A stretch of DNA of 35,427 bases from positions 1 to 35,427 of the forward strand of contig NZ_JAIQLH010000154.1 in assembly GCF_020037025.1 (NCBI RefSeq), read 5' to 3'. A program made the position numbers and the translations under genes. The stretch is from Streptomyces huiliensis. Lineage in GTDB: Bacteria; Actinomycetota; Actinomycetes; Streptomycetales; Streptomycetaceae. Numbering within the stretch: position 1 is the stretch's first letter; every line of letters starts with the position of its first letter. Shown here piece after piece: positions 6,914-15,103 of the stretch. Below the pieces are notes generated by a model that was given only the letters and a program-made list of their open reading frames with translations, was not told the DNA's origin and searched no databases.

Positions 6914-7243
6914 CTACGGCCGGCCGGGCGCCGCCTCCGGGGGTATGGCGCGCACCGGCCGCTCGGCCCCGAAGCCAGCCTCCGGCCCGAACCCGTCCCG
7001 CGCGGGCGCCGACGCGTCGCCGGAGGTCCGCGGGGTCGCCGGGGTCGGCGGTACGGGTGTGCCGTCCGGCCCGACCATCGGGGCGGACTGTGTCTGCCAG
7101 AGCGCCACCAGAGCGGCCAGTAAGGCCGTGACGGCCAGGGCGCCGGTGAACCGCCGCGCGTGCCTGCCGGACTCCGGATCCGACGACGCCGGTGTCGGCC
7201 CCGGCCCAGGCCCCGGACCCGGCCCCGAGGGCTCGTCCCGCAT
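6914..7243 (-). CDS. Small single-pass membrane protein, hypothetical (109 aa)
   Basis: ATG at 7243 follows a purine-rich ribosome binding site (GAGAGGAGGGGG) with a few nt spacing, which decides this start over longer in-frame alternatives running into the upstream gene. The protein has a Gly-Pro repeat near residues 7-17, a basic stretch, one transmembrane helix at about 31-48 (TGALAVTALLAALVALW) and a Pro/Gly-rich, probably extracytoplasmic tail. No known domain is recognised. It lies between two paralogous secreted peptidases on the same strand. The hairpin at 7268-7293 sits just upstream and would separate it from the upstream peptidase transcript, so it may have its own promoter. Confidence 0.6.
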   Translation of the reverse strand: MRDEPSGPGPGPGPGPTPASSDPESGRHARRFTGALAVTALLAALVALWQTQSAPMVGPDGTPVPPTPATPRTSGDASAPARDGFGPEAGFGAERPVRAIPPEAAPGRP

Positions 7244-7267
7244 GCCACCCCCTCCTCTCGCCCGTGA

Positions 7268-7293
7268 ACGGCCCGCCCGTGCGGGCGGGCCGT
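7268..7293 (-). terminator. Hairpin terminator after the 506-aa peptidase
   Basis: A perfect 12-bp stem (ACGGCCCGCCCG at 7268-7279 with its complement at 7282-7293) and a 2-nt loop, symmetrical in both strands. It lies about 140 nt downstream of the minus-strand gene ending at 7435 and 25 nt upstream of the start of the 109-aa gene. It is most likely a terminator, though it could also be a 5' leader hairpin of the small gene. Confidence 0.5.
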
Positions 7294-7412
7294 GCGCCCT
7301 CTCTCGGCGCGGGGCCCTTACGACTACGACCCGTGTGCGGGCGATCGTAGTGCGGGCCACTGACATTCGAGAGAGCGGAATTCGCCGTACGGTGTGATCT
7401 GCCACGGGTGTG

Positions 7413-7450
7413 ATGAGCACACCGTGTTTGGGTGCTATGAGCACACCGTG
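7413..7450. repeat. 14-nt direct repeat at the 3' end of the 506-aa peptidase gene
   Basis: ATGAGCACACCGTG occurs at 7413-7426 and again at 7437-7450. The second copy covers the last codons and stop of the peptidase gene (minus strand) and the first lies just beyond the stop. This looks like a small tandem duplication of the gene end. No function is evident. Confidence 0.6.
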
Positions 7451-8955
7451 CCGCGCCCCGGCACAGTACCGTCAAGGAGGTAGGCGTCGACCGCCTTCTT
7501 GACACAGGAATTGCCGCTGTCGTAGGCCCCGTGGCCCTGCCCCCGGTACGTCATCTCGACGCCGACCCCGTCGCCCAGCGCTCGCGCCATCTTCCGCGCT
7601 CCCTCGTAAGGAGTGGCCGGATCACCGGTGTTGCCGACGACGAGGACGGGTGCCGCGCCCTTGGCGCTCACGTCAGGCGTCCGCCACTCGCCCTTCACCG
7701 GCCAGCCGGTGCACTGGGTCAGCCCCCACGCCATGAACGCGCCGAACACCGGGGACGCCTTCCGGAACCTGGGCTCCTGCCCGGCGATCTCGGCGGCCGT
7801 GTACCGCGGGGAGAAGTCCGCGCAGGTGATCGCCGTCAGCGACGCCTGGAGGGAGCTGTAATGCCCGTCCTGGCCGCGGCCGTTCATGGCGTCACCGAGG
7901 GCCATCAGGATCTTCCCGTCGCCGTTCTCGGCGTCCTCCAGGCCCTCGGTGAGGTAGTCCCAGAACTCCTTGGAGTACAGCGACTGGGCGATGCCGGTGG
8001 TGGCGAGCGACTGGGTGAGCCGCCGCCCCTCGCCGCCGGGCACCGGGGTCTCGCCCAGCCGGTCCAGCAGGGACACGATCTGCCGCTCGGTCGGGCAGTT
8101 GTCGTGCGTCGCGGCGCACGCGGTGAGGTAGTTGCCGAGGGCGAGCTCGAAGCCGCGGGCCTGGGCGAGGGCGCTCTCCACGGGGTCGGTCGTGGGGTCG
8201 ACGACGGCGTCGAACAGCGCGCGCCCGACCTTCTTCGGGAACAAGTGGGCGTAGACCCCGCCCAGTTCGGTGCCGTACGAGACGCCGAAGTAGTGCAGCT
8301 TGTCGTCACCGAGCGCCTGGCGCATCAGGTCCATGTCCCGCGCCGCGTTGGCCGTCCCCACGTACGGCAGGACCTTCCCGGAGTGGCTCCGGCAGCCCTC
8401 CGCGTACTTCTCCACCCGCCCGACCAGCGCCTTCTGCTCCTCGGTGGTCCGCGGCACCGAACCGGCCGCGTAGTACGCGTCGAGCTCCTTGTCGTCCAGG
8501 CAGGACACGCCGCCGCTGCGGCCCACCCCGCGCGGGTCGAAGCTCACCAGGTCGTAGCGGCGGCGCAGGTCCCGGTAGTCCTCGGCGAACGCCGGCAGGG
8601 TGGCCACGCCCGAGCCGCCCGGGCCGCCGAAGTTGAAGACCAGCGAGCCGATGCGGTGGGCCGGGTCCGTGGCCCGGGCGCGGATTAGCGCGATGCCCAG
8701 CGTGTCGCCGTCCGGGTGCGCGTGGTCGAGGGGGACGCGCAGGGTCGCGCACTCCCACTCGTCGCCCGGCGCCCGCGCCGGCACGCCCTCCTTGCTGCTG
8801 GGCGCCGGACACGCCTTCCAGTCCAGGGACGGCCGGGCCGGCGCCGCCGAGCCGGCCGCGCCCTCCGCGACCGCGCCCCCGTCCCCGCCGGTGCACCCGG
8901 CGACGGCCAGCATCCCGGCGGCGAGCAGGCACCCGGCCCGTATGCGTCTGGACAC
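7435..8955 (-). CDS. Secreted lipoprotein alpha/beta hydrolase, tripeptidyl aminopeptidase family (paralogue)
   Basis: 506 aa, GTG start at 8955 with GGGAG about 7 nt upstream. The signal peptide has a lipobox VAGC (C21). The catalytic features match the neighbour at 5262-6809 almost segment by segment: FNFGGPGGSG, nucleophile elbow GVSYG with S226, Asp in GNTGDPATPYEG, His in GQGHGAY, and a Cys-rich TAP-like C-terminal domain ending in TVCS. It is expected to trim N-terminal peptides outside the cell. Tandem same-strand paralogues separated by about 600 bp indicate a local duplication followed by divergence, probably giving different peptide specificity. A hairpin at 7268-7293 probably ends its transcript. 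Confidence 0.9.
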   Translation of the reverse strand: MSRRIRAGCLLAAGMLAVAGCTGGDGGAVAEGAAGSAAPARPSLDWKACPAPSSKEGVPARAPGDEWECATLRVPLDHAHPDGDTLGIALIRARATDPAHRIGSLVFNFGGPGGSGVATLPAFAEDYRDLRRRYDLVSFDPRGVGRSGGVSCLDDKELDAYYAAGSVPRTTEEQKALVGRVEKYAEGCRSHSGKVLPYVGTANAARDMDLMRQALGDDKLHYFGVSYGTELGGVYAHLFPKKVGRALFDAVVDPTTDPVESALAQARGFELALGNYLTACAATHDNCPTERQIVSLLDRLGETPVPGGEGRRLTQSLATTGIAQSLYSKEFWDYLTEGLEDAENGDGKILMALGDAMNGRGQDGHYSSLQASLTAITCADFSPRYTAAEIAGQEPRFRKASPVFGAFMAWGLTQCTGWPVKGEWRTPDVSAKGAAPVLVVGNTGDPATPYEGARKMARALGDGVGVEMTYRGQGHGAYDSGNSCVKKAVDAYLLDGTVPGRGTVCS

Positions 8956-9136
8956 CGCTGCTCCCGGGGTCGGTGGGGTGGACGGCTTTCATCGTCCGGG
9001 CGGTGCGCGGGAGTGCGCGCGCAGGGCGGGGCGTACGGGTGGAAACGGGGGCGCGCGGGCGGCTGGGTGCGTCGAGGGGGCGGGAGAGGGGTACGGGAGG
9101 GAGCTGGGGTCGGCCGGTGCCCCGGGGGGACGCGCG

Positions 9137-11155
9137 TCAGAGCGCGACGAGCGTGACCCCCGCCGCCCGTACGCCCACCCACACCCGCGCGCCCTCCACC
9201 GGGCGGAGCTCCGCCGCGGCGGGCGGCGGGAGTTCGGCGACGGCGTCGGGCCCGTCGGCGCCGCCCGCGACCAGCACGCGCAGCCGCCCGCCCTGGGCGG
9301 AGACCTCACGGACGGTGCCGGGCCACACGTTCCCGCGCTCGGGCCCGCCCTCCGGCGGGCGGGACGCGTACAGGGTGACGGCCTCCGGGCCGGCGACGGC
9401 CAGGGCGGCCGTCGCGCCGTCCGGCGGGGGAGCGGCGGCGGCCAGCTCGGTGCCGTCGTCCAGCCGCAGCGTGCCCTCGGCGGTGACCTTGCCGGGCCAG
9501 GCGTTGTGCCCCAGCATCCGGGCGACCCACGGCGAGCGCGGGAACCTCGCCAGCTCGTCCGGCGCCGCGTACTGCACGACCTCGCCGTCCTCCAGGACGA
9601 GGACGCGGTCGGCGAGCGACACGGCCTCCACCGGGTCGTGCGTCACCAGCAGGCAGACGCCCCGGAAGCCGGCCAGCCGCCGGCGCAGGGCCTGCCGCAC
9701 GGCCGCCTTGGCCGACTGGTCGAGCGCGGCCAGCGGTTCGTCCATCAGCAGCAGCCGGGGGCGCGCGGCCAGGGCGCGCGCGAGGGCCACGCGCTGGGCC
9801 TGCCCGCCGCTCAGCTCGTGCGGCCTGCGGTGCGCCAACCGGCCGATGCCGAGCTCCTCCAGCCGGGCCCGCGCCTCCCGGCGCGCCTCCGCCCGGGGCA
9901 CGCCCTGGGCGCGCAGGCCGTAGGCCGTGTTGGCCAGCGCGGTCAGGTGCGGGAAGAGGGCGCCGTCCTGCGGCACCCAGGCGATCCGCCGCCGGTGCGC
10001 CGGCGCGCCCGACAGGTCCTCGCCGCCGAGGCGCAGCGGCCGTGCCTCGGCCCGTCGCGTGAGCCCGAGCAGGGCCCGCAGGAGCGTCGTCTTCCCGGCC
10101 CCGTTGGGCCCGACGACGGCCACCGTGGTCCCGGGCGGCACGTCGAGAACGGCGCGGGTGGCACCGGTGACGGAGGCGCGCAGGGGGTACGCGGGCGGGG
10201 CCTGGGGCGTCGCGGGGACCAGGGGCGCGTCCGGGGTGCGCTCCGGCGCCGCCTGCGGGGTCCGCTCCGGCGCGGGAAGCGTCTCCACACGCCCCTCCGC
10301 ACGCCCCGTCGCCCCGCCTCCCAGCCACCGCCCCCGCAACGCGAGCAGCACCGCCGTCGCGATGGCGAGGAGCAGCAGGGAGACGGCGGTGGCGCCCTCC
10401 GGATCGTCCTGGAGCAGGAGGTAGACCTGCAAGGGCAGGGTCTGCGTCTCGCCCGGCAGGTTGCCCGCGAAGGTGATCGTCGCCCCGAACTCGCCCAGGG
10501 CGCGCGCCCAGCACAGCGCCGCACCGGCGAGCAGCCCCGGGGCGACCATGGGGAGGGTGACGGTCCGGAAGACCCGCAGCGGGGCCGCGCCGAGCGAGAC
10601 CGCCGTCTCCTCGTAGCGCGGGTGCAGCCCCGCGAGCGCCCCCTCCAGGCTGATGACGAGGAACGGCATCGCCACGAACGCCGAGGCGACGACCGCGCCC
10701 GCCGTCGAGAAGGGCAGGGTGAGCCCGAACCACTCCTCCAGCCACGGCCCGGCGAGTCCCCGGCGACCGTACCCCTGGAGCAGTGCCACTCCCGCGACCG
10801 TCGGCGGCAGCACCATCGGCAGCATCACCAGGCAGCGCACCAGCGCCTTGCCGGGGAAGTCGGTCCGGGCCAGCAGCCAGGCCAGCGGGACGCCGAGGAC
10901 GAGCGAGAGCAGCAGGGCCCAGCCGGAGACGGCCAGGGAGAGCGTCAGCGCCTGCCGGACCTCGGACGATCCGACGCGGGACGGGAGCGAGGCCCACGGT
11001 GTCCGGGCGAGCACGCCCGCGAGCGGGACGAGCAGGAACACCACCGCGAGCCCTGCGGGTATGCCGAGCGCCAGGGGCGTACGCCCGCGGCCTGCGCGCC
11101 CCCGGCCCGTCCGTTCGCGGCTCATCCCCCGGCCCGTGAACCTCCGTCCCGTCAC
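9137..11155 (-). CDS. modBC: Fused molybdate ABC transporter ModB-ModC
   Basis: 672 aa combining the membrane permease and the ATPase of a molybdate importer in one chain. Residues about 25-290 form a ModB-type permease with several transmembrane helices and the cytoplasmic EAA-like region containing ARALGEFGATITFAG. The ATPase follows, with Walker A GPNGAGKT at 349-356, signature LSGGQ starting at 448, Walker B LLLMDEP and the switch His in VTHDP. A C-terminal TOBE-like region (about 540-672) is likely to bind molybdate or regulate transport. The GTG start overlaps the modA stop as GTGA, so translation is coupled. An ATG at 11125 is an alternative start. Between the two domains is an Ala/Pro/Glu-rich linker. 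The fusion allows one gene to supply both transporter parts in equal amounts. Confidence 0.93.
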   Translation of the reverse strand: MTGRRFTGRGMSRERTGRGRAGRGRTPLALGIPAGLAVVFLLVPLAGVLARTPWASLPSRVGSSEVRQALTLSLAVSGWALLLSLVLGVPLAWLLARTDFPGKALVRCLVMLPMVLPPTVAGVALLQGYGRRGLAGPWLEEWFGLTLPFSTAGAVVASAFVAMPFLVISLEGALAGLHPRYEETAVSLGAAPLRVFRTVTLPMVAPGLLAGAALCWARALGEFGATITFAGNLPGETQTLPLQVYLLLQDDPEGATAVSLLLLAIATAVLLALRGRWLGGGATGRAEGRVETLPAPERTPQAAPERTPDAPLVPATPQAPPAYPLRASVTGATRAVLDVPPGTTVAVVGPNGAGKTTLLRALLGLTRRAEARPLRLGGEDLSGAPAHRRRIAWVPQDGALFPHLTALANTAYGLRAQGVPRAEARREARARLEELGIGRLAHRRPHELSGGQAQRVALARALAARPRLLLMDEPLAALDQSAKAAVRQALRRRLAGFRGVCLLVTHDPVEAVSLADRVLVLEDGEVVQYAAPDELARFPRSPWVARMLGHNAWPGKVTAEGTLRLDDGTELAAAAPPPDGATAALAVAGPEAVTLYASRPPEGGPERGNVWPGTVREVSAQGGRLRVLVAGGADGPDAVAELPPPAAAELRPVEGARVWVGVRAAGVTLVAL

Positions 11156-11928
11156 GGCCGCTGGAAGCCGGCCGCGCCCAGCAGCCCCCGCGCCTCGGCA
11201 GACGTCAGCCAGCGCACGAACTCGCCCGCCTCCTCGGCGTGCTTCGAGCCCTTGAGCGTGGCGGCCGGGTAGGCCGCGACCGCGTTCTGCGCGTCCGGGA
11301 CGGCGACCGTGGCCACCTTCCCCTTGGCGGCCGTCGCGTCGGTGACGTACACGATCCCGGCGTCCGCCTCCCCGAGCGACACCTTGCTCAGCACCGCCCG
11401 CACGTTCGGCTCCTGCGAGACGGGTTTGACGGCCACGTGCTGCTGGTCCAGCACCTTCTTCCCGTACCGTCCCACCGGCACCTCGGGCGCCGCCAGCACC
11501 ACCTTGAGGTCCTCCCGCGCCAGGTCGGCAAGGCCCTTGACGTGCTTCGGGTTGCCCGGCGCGGTGGCGATCGTCAGCCGGTTCCGCGCGATGACGACGG
11601 GCTTGCCCGTCTCCCCGGAGAGCCCGTCCATCGTCTTCGTGTCGGCCGTCACCAGGGCGTCCGCCGGGACGCCCTGCCGGACCTGGGACGCCAACTCCTG
11701 CGAGCCCGCGAACGAGAACTTCACCTTCGTCCCCGGGTGCGCCTTCTCGTAGGCGTCCCCGGCCCGCTGGAAGACGTCGGTGAGGGACGCCGCCGCGAGC
11801 ACGGTGAGCGTGGCGCCCCCGCCCTTCCCGCCGTCGCCCCCGTCCGACGAGTCGTCGCCGCAGGCGGCGGCCAGGGGCAGGAGCAGGGCGGTGACGAGGG
11901 CGGCGAGACGGACGGACGTGCGGCGCAT
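11152..11928 (-). CDS. modA: Molybdate-binding lipoprotein ModA
   Basis: 258 aa solute-binding protein of the molybdate transporter, anchored outside the membrane. The N-terminus is a lipoprotein signal peptide ending LAAAC, with lipidated C23, followed by an Asp/Gly linker. The mature part starts LTVLAAASLTDVF, the characteristic ModA strand with the oxyanion-binding Ser, and contains FAGSQELASQ and a GEADAGIVYVTDA segment typical of the second lobe. GGGAGAG just upstream of ATG 11928 supports the start. It lies 30 nt after the regulator gene and overlaps modBC by 4 nt, so the three genes form one operon. Confidence 0.95.
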   Translation of the reverse strand: MRRTSVRLAALVTALLLPLAAACGDDSSDGGDGGKGGGATLTVLAAASLTDVFQRAGDAYEKAHPGTKVKFSFAGSQELASQVRQGVPADALVTADTKTMDGLSGETGKPVVIARNRLTIATAPGNPKHVKGLADLAREDLKVVLAAPEVPVGRYGKKVLDQQHVAVKPVSQEPNVRAVLSKVSLGEADAGIVYVTDATAAKGKVATVAVPDAQNAVAAYPAATLKGSKHAEEAGEFVRWLTSAEARGLLGAAGFQRP

Positions 11929-11958
11929 GGGCTCTCCCGGGGAAGCGTAAGGGGCGGG

Positions 11959-12354
11959 TCAGACGAGGTCGACGTGCACGTTGGTGGCCTTGACCCGGGC
12001 CACGGCCTCCATGCCGACGGCCAGCCCCAGTTCCTCCACGGCCTCACGCGTCAGCAGCGACACCAGGCGGTGCGGCCCGGCCTGGACCTCCACCTGGGCG
12101 GCGACGTCGCCGAGCTTCACCGCCGTGATGATCCCGGGGAAGGCGTTGCGCGCACTGGAGTACGCCTCCTCCCCGTCCTCGTTCGCCTCGGCGGCGAGTG
12201 CGACGGAGAACGCGGCGAGGTCCGCCCCGTCGATCTCCCGCTTGCCGTGCTCGTCCCGCCGGGTGGGGATCCGCCCGGCGTCCGCCCAGCGGCGGACGGT
12301 GTCGGGGCTGACGCCGAGCAGCCGGGCCGCCCGGCCGATGGTGTAGGACCGCAT
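11959..12354 (-). CDS. Molybdate-responsive regulator: MerR-like HTH plus Mop/TOBE domain
   Basis: 131 aa. Residues 1-60 are a MerR/excisionase-type helix-turn-helix (SYTIGRAARLLGVSPDTVRRWADAGRIP). Residues about 65-131 are a Mop/TOBE domain (ARNAFPGIITAVKLGDVAAQVEVQ ... ELGLAVGMEAVARVKATNVHV) that binds molybdate or tungstate oligomerically in the family. It is therefore a compact equivalent of ModE, and likely senses intracellular molybdate and controls the operon it heads. I chose ATG 12354 because it begins the HTH. On the minus strand TACCGT lies 7 nt upstream, which suggests a leaderless start. Being promoter-proximal to modA, it is probably autoregulated. Confidence 0.85.
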   Translation of the reverse strand: MRSYTIGRAARLLGVSPDTVRRWADAGRIPTRRDEHGKREIDGADLAAFSVALAAEANEDGEEAYSSARNAFPGIITAVKLGDVAAQVEVQAGPHRLVSLLTREAVEELGLAVGMEAVARVKATNVHVDLV

Positions 12355-12445
12355 GTGCGGCACGGTAGAGCCGTTCACCCGGCAGATGCAAGGGAAGGCA
12401 CGTGATCTGGCGGGCATCTGCGAGAGGGTGCCTCCCTCTAACCCT

Positions 12446-13327
12446 CTACCCCTCGGCCTCCGGCCGCGTACCGCACTCCGGGTCCAGGCGCAGCATGGCC
12501 GCCTCGTCCGCGCTGCCGGGCGCCGCCTGGTGGACGACGAGCCGCTGCCCGTCCGTCCCGGACAGCGGCATGACCTCGTAGACGAGGGCCATCAGCCCCA
12601 CCTTCGGATGGCTGAACGTCTTCGTGCCCTCGACGCGCTCCTTCACGTCGTACCGCTCCCACAGCCCGGCGAACTCCGGCGACTTGAGCAGCAGTTCGCC
12701 GACCAGTGCGGTCAGCCGGGGCGAGTCCGGATCGACGCCGCCGAGCGCGCGGAGGTTGGCCACCGACTTGGCGACGGTCTCCTCCCGGAAGTGGTAGAGG
12801 CGGCGCCCCACCGGATGCAGGAACAGGTACCGGCTCACGTTGCGCTGCTCCGGCGGCCAGTCCCAGAGGCCGGGCATGAGCCGCCGGCCCGGGAGGTTCG
12901 CGGCCAGCATGTCGCCGTACCGGCTCACGACGTACGCCGGCAGCGGCCGCATGGCCTCCATCATGCGCACGACGGACTCACGCACGGTCTCCCCGGCGCC
13001 GGCCGTCGTTCCGGCGGCGGCGGTGCGCTCGGGGACGCGTCCCGAGGCGAGTTCGGCCAGGTAGTGGAGGCGCTGGTGGGCGTCCCCGTCCAGCCGCAAC
13101 GCGCGGGCGAGCGCGTCGATCACGGCCGGTGAGGGGTTCCGCTCCCGGCCGCGCTCCATGCGGGTGTAGTAGTCGACGCTCACGCCGGCGAGCGTCGCCA
13201 ACTCCTCCCGCCGCAGGCCCGGGGTGCGGCGCAGGCCGGTGCCCGCGGGCAGCCCGACGGCCTCGGGGGTGATTCGCGCCCGGCGCGCCTTCAGGTATCT
13301 GCCCAGCTCGGTGCCGCTGTCCGTCAT
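12446..13327 (-). CDS. XRE-family regulator with MmyB-like ligand-binding domain
   Basis: 293 aa. The N-terminus has an XRE helix-turn-helix (LGRYLKARRARI ... GLRREELATLAGVSVDYYTRMERG, about residues 8-65), followed by RNPSPAVIDALARALRL. Residues about 110-285 match the MmyB-like PAS-type domain, reported to bind fatty-acid-like ligands in some members. The gene is divergent from an MFS exporter 287 bp away, so it probably represses or activates that exporter and itself. ATG 13327 is preceded on its strand by GAGAAT 6 nt away, compatible with a leaderless start. The ligand is not deducible. Confidence 0.88.
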   Translation of the reverse strand: MTDSGTELGRYLKARRARITPEAVGLPAGTGLRRTPGLRREELATLAGVSVDYYTRMERGRERNPSPAVIDALARALRLDGDAHQRLHYLAELASGRVPERTAAAGTTAGAGETVRESVVRMMEAMRPLPAYVVSRYGDMLAANLPGRRLMPGLWDWPPEQRNVSRYLFLHPVGRRLYHFREETVAKSVANLRALGGVDPDSPRLTALVGELLLKSPEFAGLWERYDVKERVEGTKTFSHPKVGLMALVYEVMPLSGTDGQRLVVHQAAPGSADEAAMLRLDPECGTRPEAEG

Positions 13328-13614
13328 CCCGCCATTCTCTCCGGAGGGCGCGCGGCGTGGGGGGCCGTGTCAGGGCCAGGAACGCCGCGGCCTGCCGTAG
13401 GACGGAACGGGCGCGCACGATGGTCCTGTTGCGGGCGGCCGCCGGCCGTGGTGCGGGGAGGCGTACGACGTCGTGCCCCGACGCGGCGCGAGCCGCCCGC
13501 ACAGGGGCCGCCGGGCGGCTTCCGGCCGGACGTTCCGGCGGGAACCGCCCGCGGCGGCCCGGCGGTTCGCCCCCCCTGCCCCTCCCCTTCTCCCGCACTC
13601 GGAAGCGACCTCAC
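13328..13614. other. Divergent regulator-exporter intergenic region (287 bp)
   Basis: No gene is seen here. The only operator-like sequence I find is a perfect 10-bp palindrome ACGACGTCGT at 13465-13474 near the middle, which could bind a dimeric regulator. Its short length makes this weak. GGAAG at 13601-13605 is the ribosome site of the exporter gene. Confidence 0.35.
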
Positions 13615-15060
13615 ATGCCCACGACCACCACCTCCTCCCGGCCACCCGCCTCCTCGCGCCCCGCACCGGTCACTCCCGCACCGGTCACCCCCGCGTCTCC
13701 GGCCCCGTCCGCCTCCCCGACCGCACTGATCGCCTCGCTCCTCGGCTTCGCCGTCATCACCATCGACGTCTCGGCCGTCAACATCGCGTTGCCCGCCATC
13801 GGTTCGTCCCTCCACGCCGGAATGTCCGGCCTGCAGTGGGTCGTCGACGCGTACACCCTGATGTTCGCCGCCCTGATGATGTCCGCGGGGGCGCTCGCCG
13901 ACCGTTCCGGGGCGCGGCGGGCGTACGCCTGGGGCATCGCCCTGTTCACCCTCGCCTCCCTCGGCTGCGCCGTGGCGCCCGGGACCGGCGCGCTCATCGG
14001 GGCGCGGCTGGCGCAGGGCGCGGCGGCGGCCGTCGTCATGCCCGCGTCGCTCGCGCTGATCCGGCAGGCGTACGACGACCCGGCGCGCCGGGCGCGGGCC
14101 ATCGCGCTGTGGACAGTGGGCGGTTCGGTGTCCCTGGCGGCGGGCCCGGTGCTCGGCGGCATCCTCACCGAGCAGGCGGGCTGGCGCGCCGTCTTCCTGC
14201 TCAACCTCCCCGTGGGCGCCGTCGTCCTGGCCCTGCTGGCCCGGACCGCGCCGTCGCCGCGCCGGCCGTCCCCGCTCGACCCGGCGGGACAGCTCACCGC
14301 CGTCCTGGCCCTCGCCGGCCTGACGTACACGGCCATCGAGGGTGGGCGCCGCGGCTGGACGTCCGTGCCGGTGCTCGCCGCGCTGGCCGTCGCGGCCGGG
14401 GCCGCCGTCGCCTTCCACGCCGTGGAGAAGCGGCACCGCGCGCCGATGGTCCCGCTGGGCATGCTGCGCGAACGCCGCGTCGTCGTCCCCCTGCTGGCCG
14501 GTTTCGCCGCCAACGCGGCCTTCTACGGCGTCGTCTTCCTGCTCGGCCTCTACTACCAGCAGGTGCGCGGCATGACGCCGACGGAGGCGGGGCTGATGTT
14601 CGTACCGCTGGCGGCGGTCACCGCCGGCGCGAACCTGCTCTCCCCGCGCCTGGCGGAGCGCGCCGGCCGCCGCGCCGTCATCGTCCTCGGGCAGGCGGTC
14701 ATGGCGCTGGCGATGGCCGCCCTGCTGCCGCTGGCGGCGGACACCCCGCTCTGGCTGGTCCTGCTGCTGCTCGTGCCCACCGGTGTGGGCGGTGCGCTGG
14801 CGGTCCCGGCGCTGACGGCCCTGCTGATGGACGCCGTCCCGGGGCACAGGGCGGGCACGGCCTCGGGCCTGTTCAACGCCGTCCGGCAGACGGGCGGGGC
14901 GCTGGCGGTCGCCGTGTTCGGCGCCCTGATCGCGAGCGGGGGCGGGGAGGAGGGGCTGTCGCTCGCGGGCATGCGGGGCAGCCTGTACGCCGTCGGGGGC
15001 CTGCTGTGCCTGACGACGCTGCTCACGGCGTGGCTGCTGCGACGGGAGCGGGCGGCGTGA
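13615..15060 (+). CDS. MFS drug-type exporter (DHA2/EmrB-QacA family)
   Basis: 481 aa integral membrane protein, probably a proton-coupled exporter of a toxic small molecule. After a Pro/Ser-rich N-terminus of about 38 residues come some 14 predicted helices, with the first-half loop GALADRSGARRA (MFS motif A) and SLAAGPVLGG (motif C, diagnostic of antiporters). ATG 13615 has GGAAG 9 nt upstream and begins MPTTTTSSRP. The longer upstream in-frame extension is not supported. It is transcribed divergently from the XRE/MmyB regulator, the usual arrangement for a regulated efflux pump. The substrate is unknown. Confidence 0.9.
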   Translation: MPTTTTSSRPPASSRPAPVTPAPVTPASPAPSASPTALIASLLGFAVITIDVSAVNIALPAIGSSLHAGMSGLQWVVDAYTLMFAALMMSAGALADRSGARRAYAWGIALFTLASLGCAVAPGTGALIGARLAQGAAAAVVMPASLALIRQAYDDPARRARAIALWTVGGSVSLAAGPVLGGILTEQAGWRAVFLLNLPVGAVVLALLARTAPSPRRPSPLDPAGQLTAVLALAGLTYTAIEGGRRGWTSVPVLAALAVAAGAAVAFHAVEKRHRAPMVPLGMLRERRVVVPLLAGFAANAAFYGVVFLLGLYYQQVRGMTPTEAGLMFVPLAAVTAGANLLSPRLAERAGRRAVIVLGQAVMALAMAALLPLAADTPLWLVLLLLVPTGVGGALAVPALTALLMDAVPGHRAGTASGLFNAVRQTGGALAVAVFGALIASGGGEEGLSLAGMRGSLYAVGGLLCLTTLLTAWLLRRERAA

Positions 15061-15061
15061 C

Positions 15062-15078
15062 GGGCGGCGCACCCGCCC
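15062..15078 (+). terminator. Weak terminator between convergent genes
   Basis: GGGCGG at 15062-15067 pairs with CCGCCC at 15073-15078 across a 5-nt loop, followed by ctttc. It sits immediately after the exporter stop and before the convergent membrane-protein gene. Confidence 0.4.
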
Positions 15079-15103
15079 CTTTCATCAGCACGCGCCCCTT
15101 CCG

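Noticed and set aside
5262..8955. Biosynthetic cluster reading of the two hydrolases with the efflux pair
   Set aside because: The hydrolases have lipoprotein signals and Tap-type motifs, and there are no synthase or tailoring genes nearby. Secreted peptidases explain them better.
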